A model generated the notes under the pieces. The model searched no databases and was not told where the DNA came from. It saw nothing but the letters and a program-made list of their open reading frames with translations. Shown one piece after another: positions 7,223 to 12,422 of a stretch of 21,455 bases of DNA. Position 1 is the stretch's first letter; every line of letters starts with the position of its first letter. Source of the DNA: JAVZJR01 sp964435235 (GTDB taxonomy: Archaea; Micrarchaeota; Micrarchaeia; Anstonellales; Bilamarchaeaceae); the NCBI GenBank assembly GCA_964435235.1, contig CAYSXZ010000024.1, positions 1-21,455 of the forward strand, read 5' to 3'. Made by a program: the position numbers and the translations under genes.

Positions 7223-8137
7223 CTATTCTCTTATGCTCTGTAAATACACGTACGCACTGTAGGCGGCAATGACTCCTTCTGCGGCTGCTGTTATTGCTTG
7301 CTTGAATTTAGAATTGGTTATATCCCCAGCAGCAAAGATGCCTTGAGCATTTGTTCTTCCTTCTTTATCCGTAATAACTTCTCCTTTTTCATTGAGTTCA
7401 ACACCAGTATCTTTAACCAGCACGGTAGCCGGAACTCGCCCTATTTCTACAAAAACACCGTCGATCTGGAGTTCTTTGTTTCCCTTATATGGTTTATCCA
7501 GTACTAGATATTCAAGCGTTTCTTTTCCTTTTATTTCAACAACGTTAGTATTGTTTATGACCTCGATTTTATCCGAGCTTTTAATTTTATCTAAGTTTAT
7601 CGGTTCTGCTCTTAGTTTTTCTCCTCGATAGATTATGTAAACCTTCTTTGCCCAGCGTGTAAGCAGAAGCGCTTCTTTTGCTGCAGAATCGCTTCCTCCA
7701 ATCACCGCAACAGTTTTGTCTTTATAAAAAAAACCGTCGCACAGAGCACAATAGTGCACACCATTCCCAGCATACTTTTCTTCTCCAGGAATGCCAAGCT
7801 TTCGTACTTCCGTACCAGCTGCTAGGATTATCGATCTCGCTTCGTATTCTCCATTTTGAGTAATCACAACAAAATCGTTGTTTTTCTTTTTGATTCCCGT
7901 AACAATCACGTCTTTTATTTCAACATTAGAATAATCAAGCGCATGCTCCTCGAGTTGTTTTGCAAGAAGCGCTCCTTCTATTTTCTTTATTCCAGGCCAA
8001 TTCATAACCTCTGTTGCATTTACTATCGTACCTCCGCGTTCCTTTGTAAGAATTACTGTTTTCAGTTTTAGCCTGCCTGCGTACATTGCTGCGGATAAAC
8101 CAGCCGGTCCACCACCGATTATAGCAACATCGTACAT
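7223..8137 (-). CDS. trxB: Thioredoxin reductase (TrxB family flavoprotein)
   Basis: This FAD enzyme passes electrons from a nicotinamide nucleotide to thioredoxin-like proteins. The N-terminal FAD loop is DVAIIGGGPAGLSAAMYA. The redox pair is in CALCDG (C130, C133), followed by the NAD(P) loop AVIGGSDSAAKEA (144-156). The C-terminal FAD text is GIFAAGDITNSKFKQAITAA. I choose the ATG for MYDVAII (304 residues). A GGTGA SD lies four bases before it, and the TTG at 8152 would include that SD in the coding region. The NADPH motif usually read as HRR---RA is YRGEKLRA here, so cofactor preference may differ. The gene is convergent with IPP isomerase and lies just after pth2 on the same strand. Confidence 0.94.
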   Translation of the reverse strand: MYDVAIIGGGPAGLSAAMYAGRLKLKTVILTKERGGTIVNATEVMNWPGIKKIEGALLAKQLEEHALDYSNVEIKDVIVTGIKKKNNDFVVITQNGEYEARSIILAAGTEVRKLGIPGEEKYAGNGVHYCALCDGFFYKDKTVAVIGGSDSAAKEALLLTRWAKKVYIIYRGEKLRAEPINLDKIKSSDKIEVINNTNVVEIKGKETLEYLVLDKPYKGNKELQIDGVFVEIGRVPATVLVKDTGVELNEKGEVITDKEGRTNAQGIFAAGDITNSKFKQAITAAAEGVIAAYSAYVYLQSIRE

Positions 8138-8153
8138 AAATTCACCATTCAAG

Positions 8154-8504
8154 TTAGAGTAGTTTTAATTTTCCAAAAATCTTATCTATTTCCCTTTCAT
8201 CCCACGGTCCCGCACCAAAGCAAGTCACTGTACCAGATGGAATCTGCGTCAGGCCCATGTCACGAATGAGCTCGCAGGGGATGCCCGCTTCTTTAGCCCT
8301 CTGAAAATATTCCATCAGCTCCGCTTCATTCTTAACTTTCAATATGATTTTCTTTTGACCTTCATTTTCCCATCTTTCAGCGATTTCTGGGTATCTCTTT
8401 CTAACTAGGTTGTATGCAGTGAGCGATGCATGGCTGGATTGAGCGGCTATTTTTCCTTTTCCCATTTCAAGGTCGGTACGGATGAGAATTGCTTGTTTGT
8501 ACAT
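8154..8504 (-). CDS. pth2: Peptidyl-tRNA hydrolase, archaeal type (Pth2)
   Basis: It releases peptides from peptidyl-tRNA that has dropped off ribosomes. At 116 residues it is standard for Pth2. The text IRTDLEMGKGKIAAQSSHAS (residues 8-27) is the catalytic signature, followed by KIILKVKNEAEL and the C-terminal GLTQIPSGTVTCFGAGP motif with its conserved T-P-GT---GP positions. The predicted product is cytoplasmic. Its promoter TATA (TTTTTTAAG, minus strand) is near the leaderless distance, and the ATG has no SD. trxB follows on the same strand, its own SD placed next to the pth2 stop, so the two probably form an operon. Confidence 0.96.
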   Translation of the reverse strand: MYKQAILIRTDLEMGKGKIAAQSSHASLTAYNLVRKRYPEIAERWENEGQKKIILKVKNEAELMEYFQRAKEAGIPCELIRDMGLTQIPSGTVTCFGAGPWDEREIDKIFGKLKLL

Positions 8505-8530
8505 AACAAGCTTGATTTAGCGATGTAAGT

Positions 8531-8540
8531 ACTTAAAAAA
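8531..8540. promoter_or_regulatory. AT-rich box between pth2 and tRNA-Pro, possibly used in both directions
   Basis: ACTTAAAAAA is about 30 bases before the pth2 ATG on the minus strand. It is also the only TATA-like sequence before the tRNA on the plus strand. If used rightward, transcription would start near 8562 and give the tRNA an unusually long leader of about 55 bases. Confidence 0.4.
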
Positions 8541-8543
8541 CCT

Positions 8544-8617
8544 ATGGCCCGTTTAGATTACGCAGGGGCCATTGGAGTGAACGACGATTCGTTCACTGCT
8601 GTCCCCTCACTTCGTTC
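8544..8617 (+). other. Structured region / possible pre-tRNA leader with alternative hairpins
   Basis: There is a perfect 8-bp stem GTGAACGA/TCGTTCAC with a 4-base loop (8577-8596). It is enclosed by GGGGCCA (8565-8571) against TGTCCCC (8600-8606), six of seven pairs. The same GGGGCCAT can instead pair with ATGGCCC at 8544-8550. CCCC at 8603-8606 can instead pair with the first four bases of the tRNA. GGGGCCAT is also the exact first eight bases of the tRNA. It may be a relic of a second tRNA-Pro or a processing element. Confidence 0.4.
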
Positions 8618-8715
8618 GGGGCCATGGGCTAACCTGGTTTTTGTGCGATAGGCACAACCAGAAAGACTGCCGGCTTCGGGAGCCGGTGATCTGAGTTCAA
8701 ATCTCAGTGGCCCCA
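8618..8715 (+). tRNA. tRNA-Pro(CGG), with a probable 24-nt intron in the D-loop
   Basis: The acceptor stem GGGGCCA (8618-8624) pairs fully with TGGCCCC (8708-8714); the discriminator is A8715 and CCA is not encoded. The anticodon arm is CCGGC-TTCGGGA-GCCGG (8670-8686) with anticodon CGG at 8677-8679. The T arm is CTGAG-TTCAAAT-CTCAG (8691-8707). The gene is 98 bases, about 24 too long, and the excess lies between G19 and A21. Removing 8640-8663 gives a D-loop AACCTGGTTA with R14, R15, G18G19 and A21 in place, and a 74-base tRNA. A15 and U48 can form the Levitt pair. The D-stem (GGCT/GACT) has one C-A mismatch and two wobbles. U8 is present for ThiI. Confidence 0.92.
8640..8663 (+). other. Noncanonical tRNA intron with bulge-helix-bulge motif
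   Basis: CTGG (8634-8637) pairs with CCAG (8658-8661) as the 4-bp central helix. It is flanked by 3-base bulges TTT (8638-8640) and AAA (8662-8664) on opposite strands. A 6-bp inner helix TTGTGC/GCACAA closes a GATAG loop. Cutting after the second base of each bulge, as the archaeal splicing endonuclease does, removes 24 bases and restores a normal D-loop. The outer helix is weak, as in relaxed motifs. Confidence 0.75.
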
Positions 8716-8716
8716 T
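8696..8716 (+). repeat. Left copy of tRNA 3'-end direct repeat (T-loop to just past discriminator)
   Basis: These 21 bases match 9205-9225 at 18 positions, including a 12-base identical run TCAAATCTCAGT and the shared end CCCAT. This copy belongs to the functional tRNA. Confidence 0.7.
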
Positions 8717-8717
8717 T

Positions 8718-8776
8718 TGTGAAGGTCTTGAAGGTGGTCTTGGAAGGGTCTTGAATGGTCCTGGAGGTCTTGGAGG
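8718..8776 (+). repeat. Left GTCTTG-rich repeat cluster of the element
   Basis: The unit GGTCTTG occurs several times with variants (GGTCCTGG, GGGTCTTG). GAAGGTCTTG at 8721-8730 is the exact inverse complement of CAAGACCTTC at 9170-9179. Confidence 0.6.
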
Positions 8777-8859
8777 AAGACTTTATTATCTTCTTATTGT
8801 TTAACATCACAACTGCCAGTTAAACTTTTAAGACTTGAAATATCTTACTTGTGGGAGAC

Positions 8860-9139
8860 ATGGTTCAAAACCCTAAGAAATTGGTCGTTTACCAAAAGGC
8901 ACTTCAGTTAGCTATAGATGTAGGAAATAACCTCAAGAAGAAGAAAGCAGATTATAGATTAAAGCAACAGCTTAAGAGCGCTCTTTAATGAAGCCGAAGC
9001 AAGACTTGAGTATTTTGAAGGAACTGGAGTATTTTCTAGTGATGAAGCAAAGGTATTTAGAGAGAGGATTATACAAATCAGAAGGATGCTAATAAATTTT
9101 AAACAGTCCATCGAAAATAATATAAAACAAAAGAAGGTA
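8860..9139 (+). pseudogene. Four-helix-bundle (S23 / rRNA intervening-sequence protein-like) pseudogene
   Basis: From the ATG at 8860 the frame reads NPKKLVVYQKALQLAIDVGN then YRLKQQLKSAL and stops at TAA 8986-8988. This matches the first helices of four-helix-bundle proteins (usual text: L-VW--A--LA---Y, then L--QL-RA). Shifting by one base at 8986 the reading continues NEAEARLEYFEGTGVFSSDE then AKVFRERIIQIRRMLINF, the usual final helices (SL-EAE--LE-A---G-LS-EEA------I--I--ML). The expected SIPSNIAEG-like middle and part of helix 2-3, about 30-40 residues, are missing. So the gene has both a frameshift and an internal deletion. The last codons run into the right repeat cluster. A TATA-like CTTTTAAG at about 8825 precedes it. 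The family call is from pattern memory. Confidence 0.6.
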
Positions 9140-9165
9140 AGTAGATATGAAAATAGAAGAAATAG

Positions 9166-9204
9166 GACCCAAGACCTTCAATACTCAAGACCCAGGACCC
9201 AAGA
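9166..9204 (-). repeat. Right GTCTTG-rich repeat cluster, inverted relative to the left
   Basis: Read on the minus strand, this stretch contains GTCTTGGGTCCTGGGTCTTG-like units. It includes GAAGGTCTTG, complementary to the copy at 8721-8730. It abuts the tRNA-tail copy at 9205. Confidence 0.6.
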
Positions 9205-9225
9205 CTCAAATCTCAGTAGTCCCAT
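9205..9225 (+). repeat. Right, degenerate copy of the tRNA-Pro 3' end (target duplication or att-like)
   Basis: It differs from 8696-8716 at three of 21 positions (C for T, A for G, T for C). Two of the changes would break acceptor pairing, so it is not part of a functional tRNA. It marks the probable far end of the inserted element. Confidence 0.6.
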
Positions 9226-9250
9226 AACATGATTATTCAAGATGATAAAT

Positions 9251-9964
9251 ATGGCAGAAGAAAAAGATGAAGAAAAAAAGGCGGAGAAAATTCCGGAGGA
9301 TAGCAAAAGCATAGATGAAGTAGTGAAAGAACTGGATAAAAGCATCTTCTCTATTAAATTTTATCCTGTTGCGGTTGACGAACGAACAAAGGATGAAGCC
9401 GTTATATACATTCAGAAGGTGTACAACGAAAGCAACGAAACAGTAAGGCAGATCGTCCTTTTCATGCTTCATGAAGCAATAGCTGAATTTTTAGAATTCA
9501 GAACAGTACATACCTTTGAGTATATGAGAACGAAAAATCCAACCGCAGAACCAGCACAGGCAAGGATAGAGGTATACAAGAAGATGTTCAACTACAATAC
9601 ATCGATAGAAGGTATCATGGAGCTGATAATCCTACTCGGAAGATTTAACGGTAATGACGCAGCCAAACTATTAACATATCACTACGCTCGGCTTTGTACT
9701 TGGGAGAACGAAGGAAGCATACTCCTCAGAAACGCAGTTATAACAGCGCTTGGAGAATCAAGGTCTCCATACGCACTCAACGCGCTAATACAGTACGCAA
9801 AAAATACAGACAACGAAAAAACATTTGGAAGACTATTACAGGCGCTGGAAAAATGGGAAGAAAAATTACCAAGAGTGGCGATGGCAGATTCTAAGAAGAA
9901 AAAATTTGCCAAGGAACTTAGAAACATTTTAGCGATGGGATTTAAAGGAGGACATTATGGTTAA
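9251..9964 (+). CDS. HEAT-like helical-repeat protein, cytoplasmic, function unknown
   Basis: With the ATG at 9251 (MAEEKDEEKK) the protein has 237 residues. A charged disordered N-terminus (about 1-25) leads into an all-helical body. The C-terminal half carries HEAT-like pairs: ILLRNAVITALGESRSPYAL then NALIQYAKN, followed by FGRLLQALEKWEE. These resemble the A-L-ALG----A---L I---- pattern. No catalytic motif is visible. The ATG at 9242 would add three residues; I prefer 9251 because GATGAT, a GGTGAT-like SD, sits just before it, but the choice is weak. It lies just beyond the inserted element, and a lipoprotein gene follows on the same strand with its own TATA. Confidence 0.78.
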   Translation: MAEEKDEEKKAEKIPEDSKSIDEVVKELDKSIFSIKFYPVAVDERTKDEAVIYIQKVYNESNETVRQIVLFMLHEAIAEFLEFRTVHTFEYMRTKNPTAEPAQARIEVYKKMFNYNTSIEGIMELIILLGRFNGNDAAKLLTYHYARLCTWENEGSILLRNAVITALGESRSPYALNALIQYAKNTDNEKTFGRLLQALEKWEEKLPRVAMADSKKKKFAKELRNILAMGFKGGHYG

Positions 9965-9976
9965 ACCAAGCAAATA

Positions 9977-10011
9977 ATTTATAAATCTCATCTTTGAACT
10001 ACATGCGGTGA
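9977..10011 (+). promoter_or_regulatory. TATA box and SD for the 10018 lipoprotein
   Basis: AATTTATAAAT (9977-9986) is a good archaeal TATA. A start about 26 bases downstream would begin the mRNA at the GGTGA SD (10007-10011), which lies six bases before the ATG. Confidence 0.5.
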
Positions 10012-10017
10012 CAACCC

Positions 10018-10641
10018 ATGAACAGATATTATATTTTTGGTATGTTGTTGTTGATTTTTATTGCCGGGTGCATACAAACAACCGCACCGCCGACTGAGGA
10101 GAAGCCCCCTACTACCATTACCCCGCCTATAAAAGAATGTAGAACACTTCCTACCGAAGAACCGTATATCGAAGAAGAGTGCATCAACGTAACTTATGTA
10201 GAAGAAGAATGTATACTGAAGGAGCTTGAATATACAGTTAGCCCAGTAACAAAAATAGATTTATGTACTTCAGGGACATGCACTGGAAAACCAATTTCCG
10301 AATGCTTCTATTCCTGTACGAGTGCGATGACAAGATGCCAAATGAATATAACAAACAAAGACGAAAAACATAGTGGAACGTGGGTTGTTGGTGCAAACTT
10401 TGGCTATATGTCGGCATCTTTTGTAAAGAATCCGCAAACGGCCGAAATACCACCTGGTGGCACTCATACATTTGACTTTGAACAGATGTACAACATGGGA
10501 GAATTGCCAACTATTGCCTCATGTACGCTTACTGTGCTTTATCCTGCAATAGTTCGAGATTGTGTACAAGTAGAAAAGACACGAGTAGACTGCAAAAACG
10601 TTTCGAAGGTTAGAATAGTCCAACGAGAAGTATGCGATTAA
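10018..10641 (+). CDS. Secreted Cys-rich lipoprotein, function unknown
   Basis: This 207-residue precursor begins MNRYYIFGMLLLIFIAGCIQ, a signal peptide with a lipobox-like IAGC (C18) for lipid anchoring outside the membrane. A Thr/Pro-rich linker (TTAPPTEEKPPTTITPP) follows. The mature domain has twelve further Cys, an even number that suggests disulfides. It includes the odd repeats EEECINVTYVEEECI near the front and RDCVQVEKTRVDCKNVSKV at the end. The middle (HSGTWVVGANFGYMSASFVK then EIPPGGTHTFDF) reads as a beta-sandwich of FxxG/NEW3-like character. It has its own promoter and precedes thiI by nine bases. I do not recognise a named family; similar Cys-rich lipoproteins are common in DPANN archaea (from memory). 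Confidence 0.8.
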   Translation: MNRYYIFGMLLLIFIAGCIQTTAPPTEEKPPTTITPPIKECRTLPTEEPYIEEECINVTYVEEECILKELEYTVSPVTKIDLCTSGTCTGKPISECFYSCTSAMTRCQMNITNKDEKHSGTWVVGANFGYMSASFVKNPQTAEIPPGGTHTFDFEQMYNMGELPTIASCTLTVLYPAIVRDCVQVEKTRVDCKNVSKVRIVQREVCD

Positions 10642-10650
10642 AGTGATTTT

Positions 10651-11796
10651 TTGTCCGTGGAACAGATATTCAATATCCACTTCGGAGAGATAGCGCTAAA
10701 GGGAAAGAACAGAAGAATATTCGTGCAGAAGCTTATTGATAATATAAAAAGCACAACTGGTAGCAAAAAGATAAAGAGCATTCAGGGAAGACTTCTTCTT
10801 TATCCAGAAAAGAAAGACAGCGAAGCGATTGCAAAGGCCTTAGAAAAAACATTTGGAATAGAGTGGTTTTCCGAATCTTTCTATACTGGCAATTCACTAG
10901 AGGAGTTATCTAAGGTGATAATAAAAAGATGCAAAGATTTGAAAGAGAGTATAATAAAACTCGAAACGAAAAGATCAGACAAAACATATCCGCTGACGTC
11001 TCCGGAGATAAATCAAAAGGTTGGATTAGCACTGGAGAAAGCTGGATTTAAGATAGATATAAAGAATCCGCAAAAGATAATCTACATAGAAATATTAAAG
11101 GGCTCTGCTATTATTTCTATCGATAAAAAACGTGGTCTTGGTGGTCTGCCAGTTGGAAGCAGTGGAAGGGTGCTTTCCCTTCTTTCTGGAGGAATAGACT
11201 CCCCTGTTGCGTCATGGTTGATGATGAAAAGGGGTTGCACCGTTGATTTTCTTCATCTTCATGCATTTCCAACAAATGAAAAGGTGATGGAGTCTAAGAT
11301 AATCCGTCTTGTTAAAAAACTAAAAGAATACCACCCTCAAAAGATAAAATTATTTCTAGTTCCGTATGGAGCCTTCTATGAAAAATCATTCGAAATAAAT
11401 CCAAGGAACGAGCTGGTTGTTTTTAGAAGATTTATTCTACATATTGCGAATATACTCGCAGAAAAGAACGGTTATCTCGGATTCGTGATGGGAGATAGTA
11501 TAGGACAGGTTGCATCGCAGACCATAGAGAATTTATATACTACTAGCAAGGCTGCTGATTATCCAATTTATCGACCACTTATTGGTTATGATAAAAAAGA
11601 GATAATTAACCTTGCAGAGAAAGTAGGGACATATAAAATCTCGATAGAAAAATATAAGGATTGTTGCTCTCTTGTTGCGGAGAAGCACCCTTCAACAAGA
11701 GTAAAACTTGAAACAGCAAGAATAATTGAAAAAAACATACAGATAGAAGACATTGTAAATAAGGCTATGCGAAATATGAGTATTGTAGAGTTCTGA
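10651..11796 (+). CDS. thiI: tRNA 4-thiouridine synthase ThiI (no rhodanese domain)
   Basis: ThiI adenylates U8 of tRNA and exchanges sulfur to make 4-thiouridine; some members also serve thiamine thiazole synthesis. It has 381 residues. The N-terminal FNIHFGEIALKGKNR (7-21) is the ferredoxin-like domain signature. A THUMP domain spans about 55-165, and the PP-loop SLLSGGIDSPVASWLM (176-191) is the ATP-binding site. C-terminal text YKDCCSLVAEKHPSTR (335-350) has Cys338/Cys339. The rhodanese domain of E. coli ThiI is absent, as in other archaea. I choose the TTG at 10651, because AGTGA, a GGTGA-like SD, lies about five bases upstream. It may be co-transcribed with the lipoprotein before it, though they share no obvious function. 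Confidence 0.95.
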   Translation: MSVEQIFNIHFGEIALKGKNRRIFVQKLIDNIKSTTGSKKIKSIQGRLLLYPEKKDSEAIAKALEKTFGIEWFSESFYTGNSLEELSKVIIKRCKDLKESIIKLETKRSDKTYPLTSPEINQKVGLALEKAGFKIDIKNPQKIIYIEILKGSAIISIDKKRGLGGLPVGSSGRVLSLLSGGIDSPVASWLMMKRGCTVDFLHLHAFPTNEKVMESKIIRLVKKLKEYHPQKIKLFLVPYGAFYEKSFEINPRNELVVFRRFILHIANILAEKNGYLGFVMGDSIGQVASQTIENLYTTSKAADYPIYRPLIGYDKKEIINLAEKVGTYKISIEKYKDCCSLVAEKHPSTRVKLETARIIEKNIQIEDIVNKAMRNMSIVEF

Positions 11797-11804
11797 GTAT
11801 TCTT

Positions 11805-12371
11805 TTACTCCTCGTAGCTTTCATACGATAAATCACTAAATGAGTATAACGGCGGGTCTGTTTCGAAGAGCTTCGATATGTCTTCGTTCTTAAGCAGAGA
11901 ACCGGTTGAGGGTACGAATAGATAGCTATCTCCGCCCCATTCGAATCTTGCATAAGATTTTCCACTTTTTGTTATTACAACCTTTACATTTTCTGAACCA
12001 AATGAACGTAGAAGAGCAGCAAAGAAAATTGCCATGTTGCGTGCATCTGTTATCTTTAATTCATCTATTTCAGCAAAAGCCATCCAAAAAGGAATTGTAA
12101 ATTCACAGATTCTTATCTGCGCCATGTAACGGAGTGCTTTGACAACTGCTGCATAAAAGTTTTTCTCGTAACTGTAATTAGGCATATCCGCTAGTAGTTT
12201 CTTTTTTAACTCTTGCAAGAATTCGTTATTATATGGGGAGACAAGCTGCCTTATCTCAGATACAGATTTCGTCTCCTTCTCCCTTATAACTTCTCTGTAG
12301 CGATTAAGAAGGAGAAGGTACAACCTAAGTCGAGTATCCGCATCTATGATGCCATATTTCTCCTTTTCCAT
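11805..12371 (-). CDS. Degenerate transglutaminase-like protein, probably non-catalytic
   Basis: This 188-residue protein lacks a signal or membrane segment. Residues 105-160 have the pattern of a transglutaminase-like domain: KITDARNMAIFFAALLRSFG, then ENVKVVIT, SYARFEW and YLFVPSTGSLL. That matches G-C-D-A-L-AALLR-LG, AR-V, HAWVE-, DPT-G. By this alignment the catalytic Cys is Ala110, the His is Tyr140 and the Asp lies at the Pro154/Ser155 position. All three appear lost, so it would be a structural or binding relative. The N-terminus (1-100) is helical and unassigned. This is pattern inference. It is divergent from the DUF106 gene and shares one TATA region with it. It is convergent with thiI (8-base gap). 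Confidence 0.72.
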   Translation of the reverse strand: MEKEKYGIIDADTRLRLYLLLLNRYREVIREKETKSVSEIRQLVSPYNNEFLQELKKKLLADMPNYSYEKNFYAAVVKALRYMAQIRICEFTIPFWMAFAEIDELKITDARNMAIFFAALLRSFGSENVKVVITKSGKSYARFEWGGDSYLFVPSTGSLLKNEDISKLFETDPPLYSFSDLSYESYEE

Positions 12372-12394
12372 TAAAGATATCTAGATGTCAACAA

Positions 12395-12405
12395 TTTTAA
12401 TATTT
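12395..12405. promoter_or_regulatory. Single AT-rich TATA region serving divergent genes 12371(-) and 12423(+)
   Basis: TTTTAATATTT is centred near 12398-12400. That is about 26 bases from both start codons, which are only 51 bases apart. Neither start has an SD, so both transcripts look leaderless and compete for one promoter site. Confidence 0.5.
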
Positions 12406-12422
12406 CCTATCAAAGAATTTCC

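Larger units (their letters stand above)
8717..9204 (+). mobile_element. Remnant of a small element carrying a four-helix-bundle (S23/IVP-like) gene, inserted at the tRNA 3' end
   Basis: The 488 bases lie exactly between the tRNA 3' end and its imperfect copy at 9205-9225. Both ends carry clusters of GTCTTG/GGTCCTGG units, direct on the left and reverse-complemented on the right. Inside is a single decayed gene of the four-helix-bundle family, known from rRNA intervening sequences. No integrase or transposase is visible. Boundaries are inferred from the repeats. Confidence 0.55.

Noticed and set aside
8577..8596. Perfect 8-bp hairpin as an intrinsic terminator
   Set aside because: It lies upstream of both neighbouring genes (pth2 on minus, tRNA on plus) and has no U-run after it, so it terminates nothing obvious.
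8564..8610. Possible H/ACA guide RNA (stem-pocket-stem before tRNA-Pro)
   Set aside because: The upper stem has no kink-turn or K-loop, and there is no ANA/ACA box 14-16 bases after it.
8860..8988. Intact 42-residue protein
   Set aside because: Matching text continues in the next frame directly after the stop, so it is better read as the front of a frameshifted gene.
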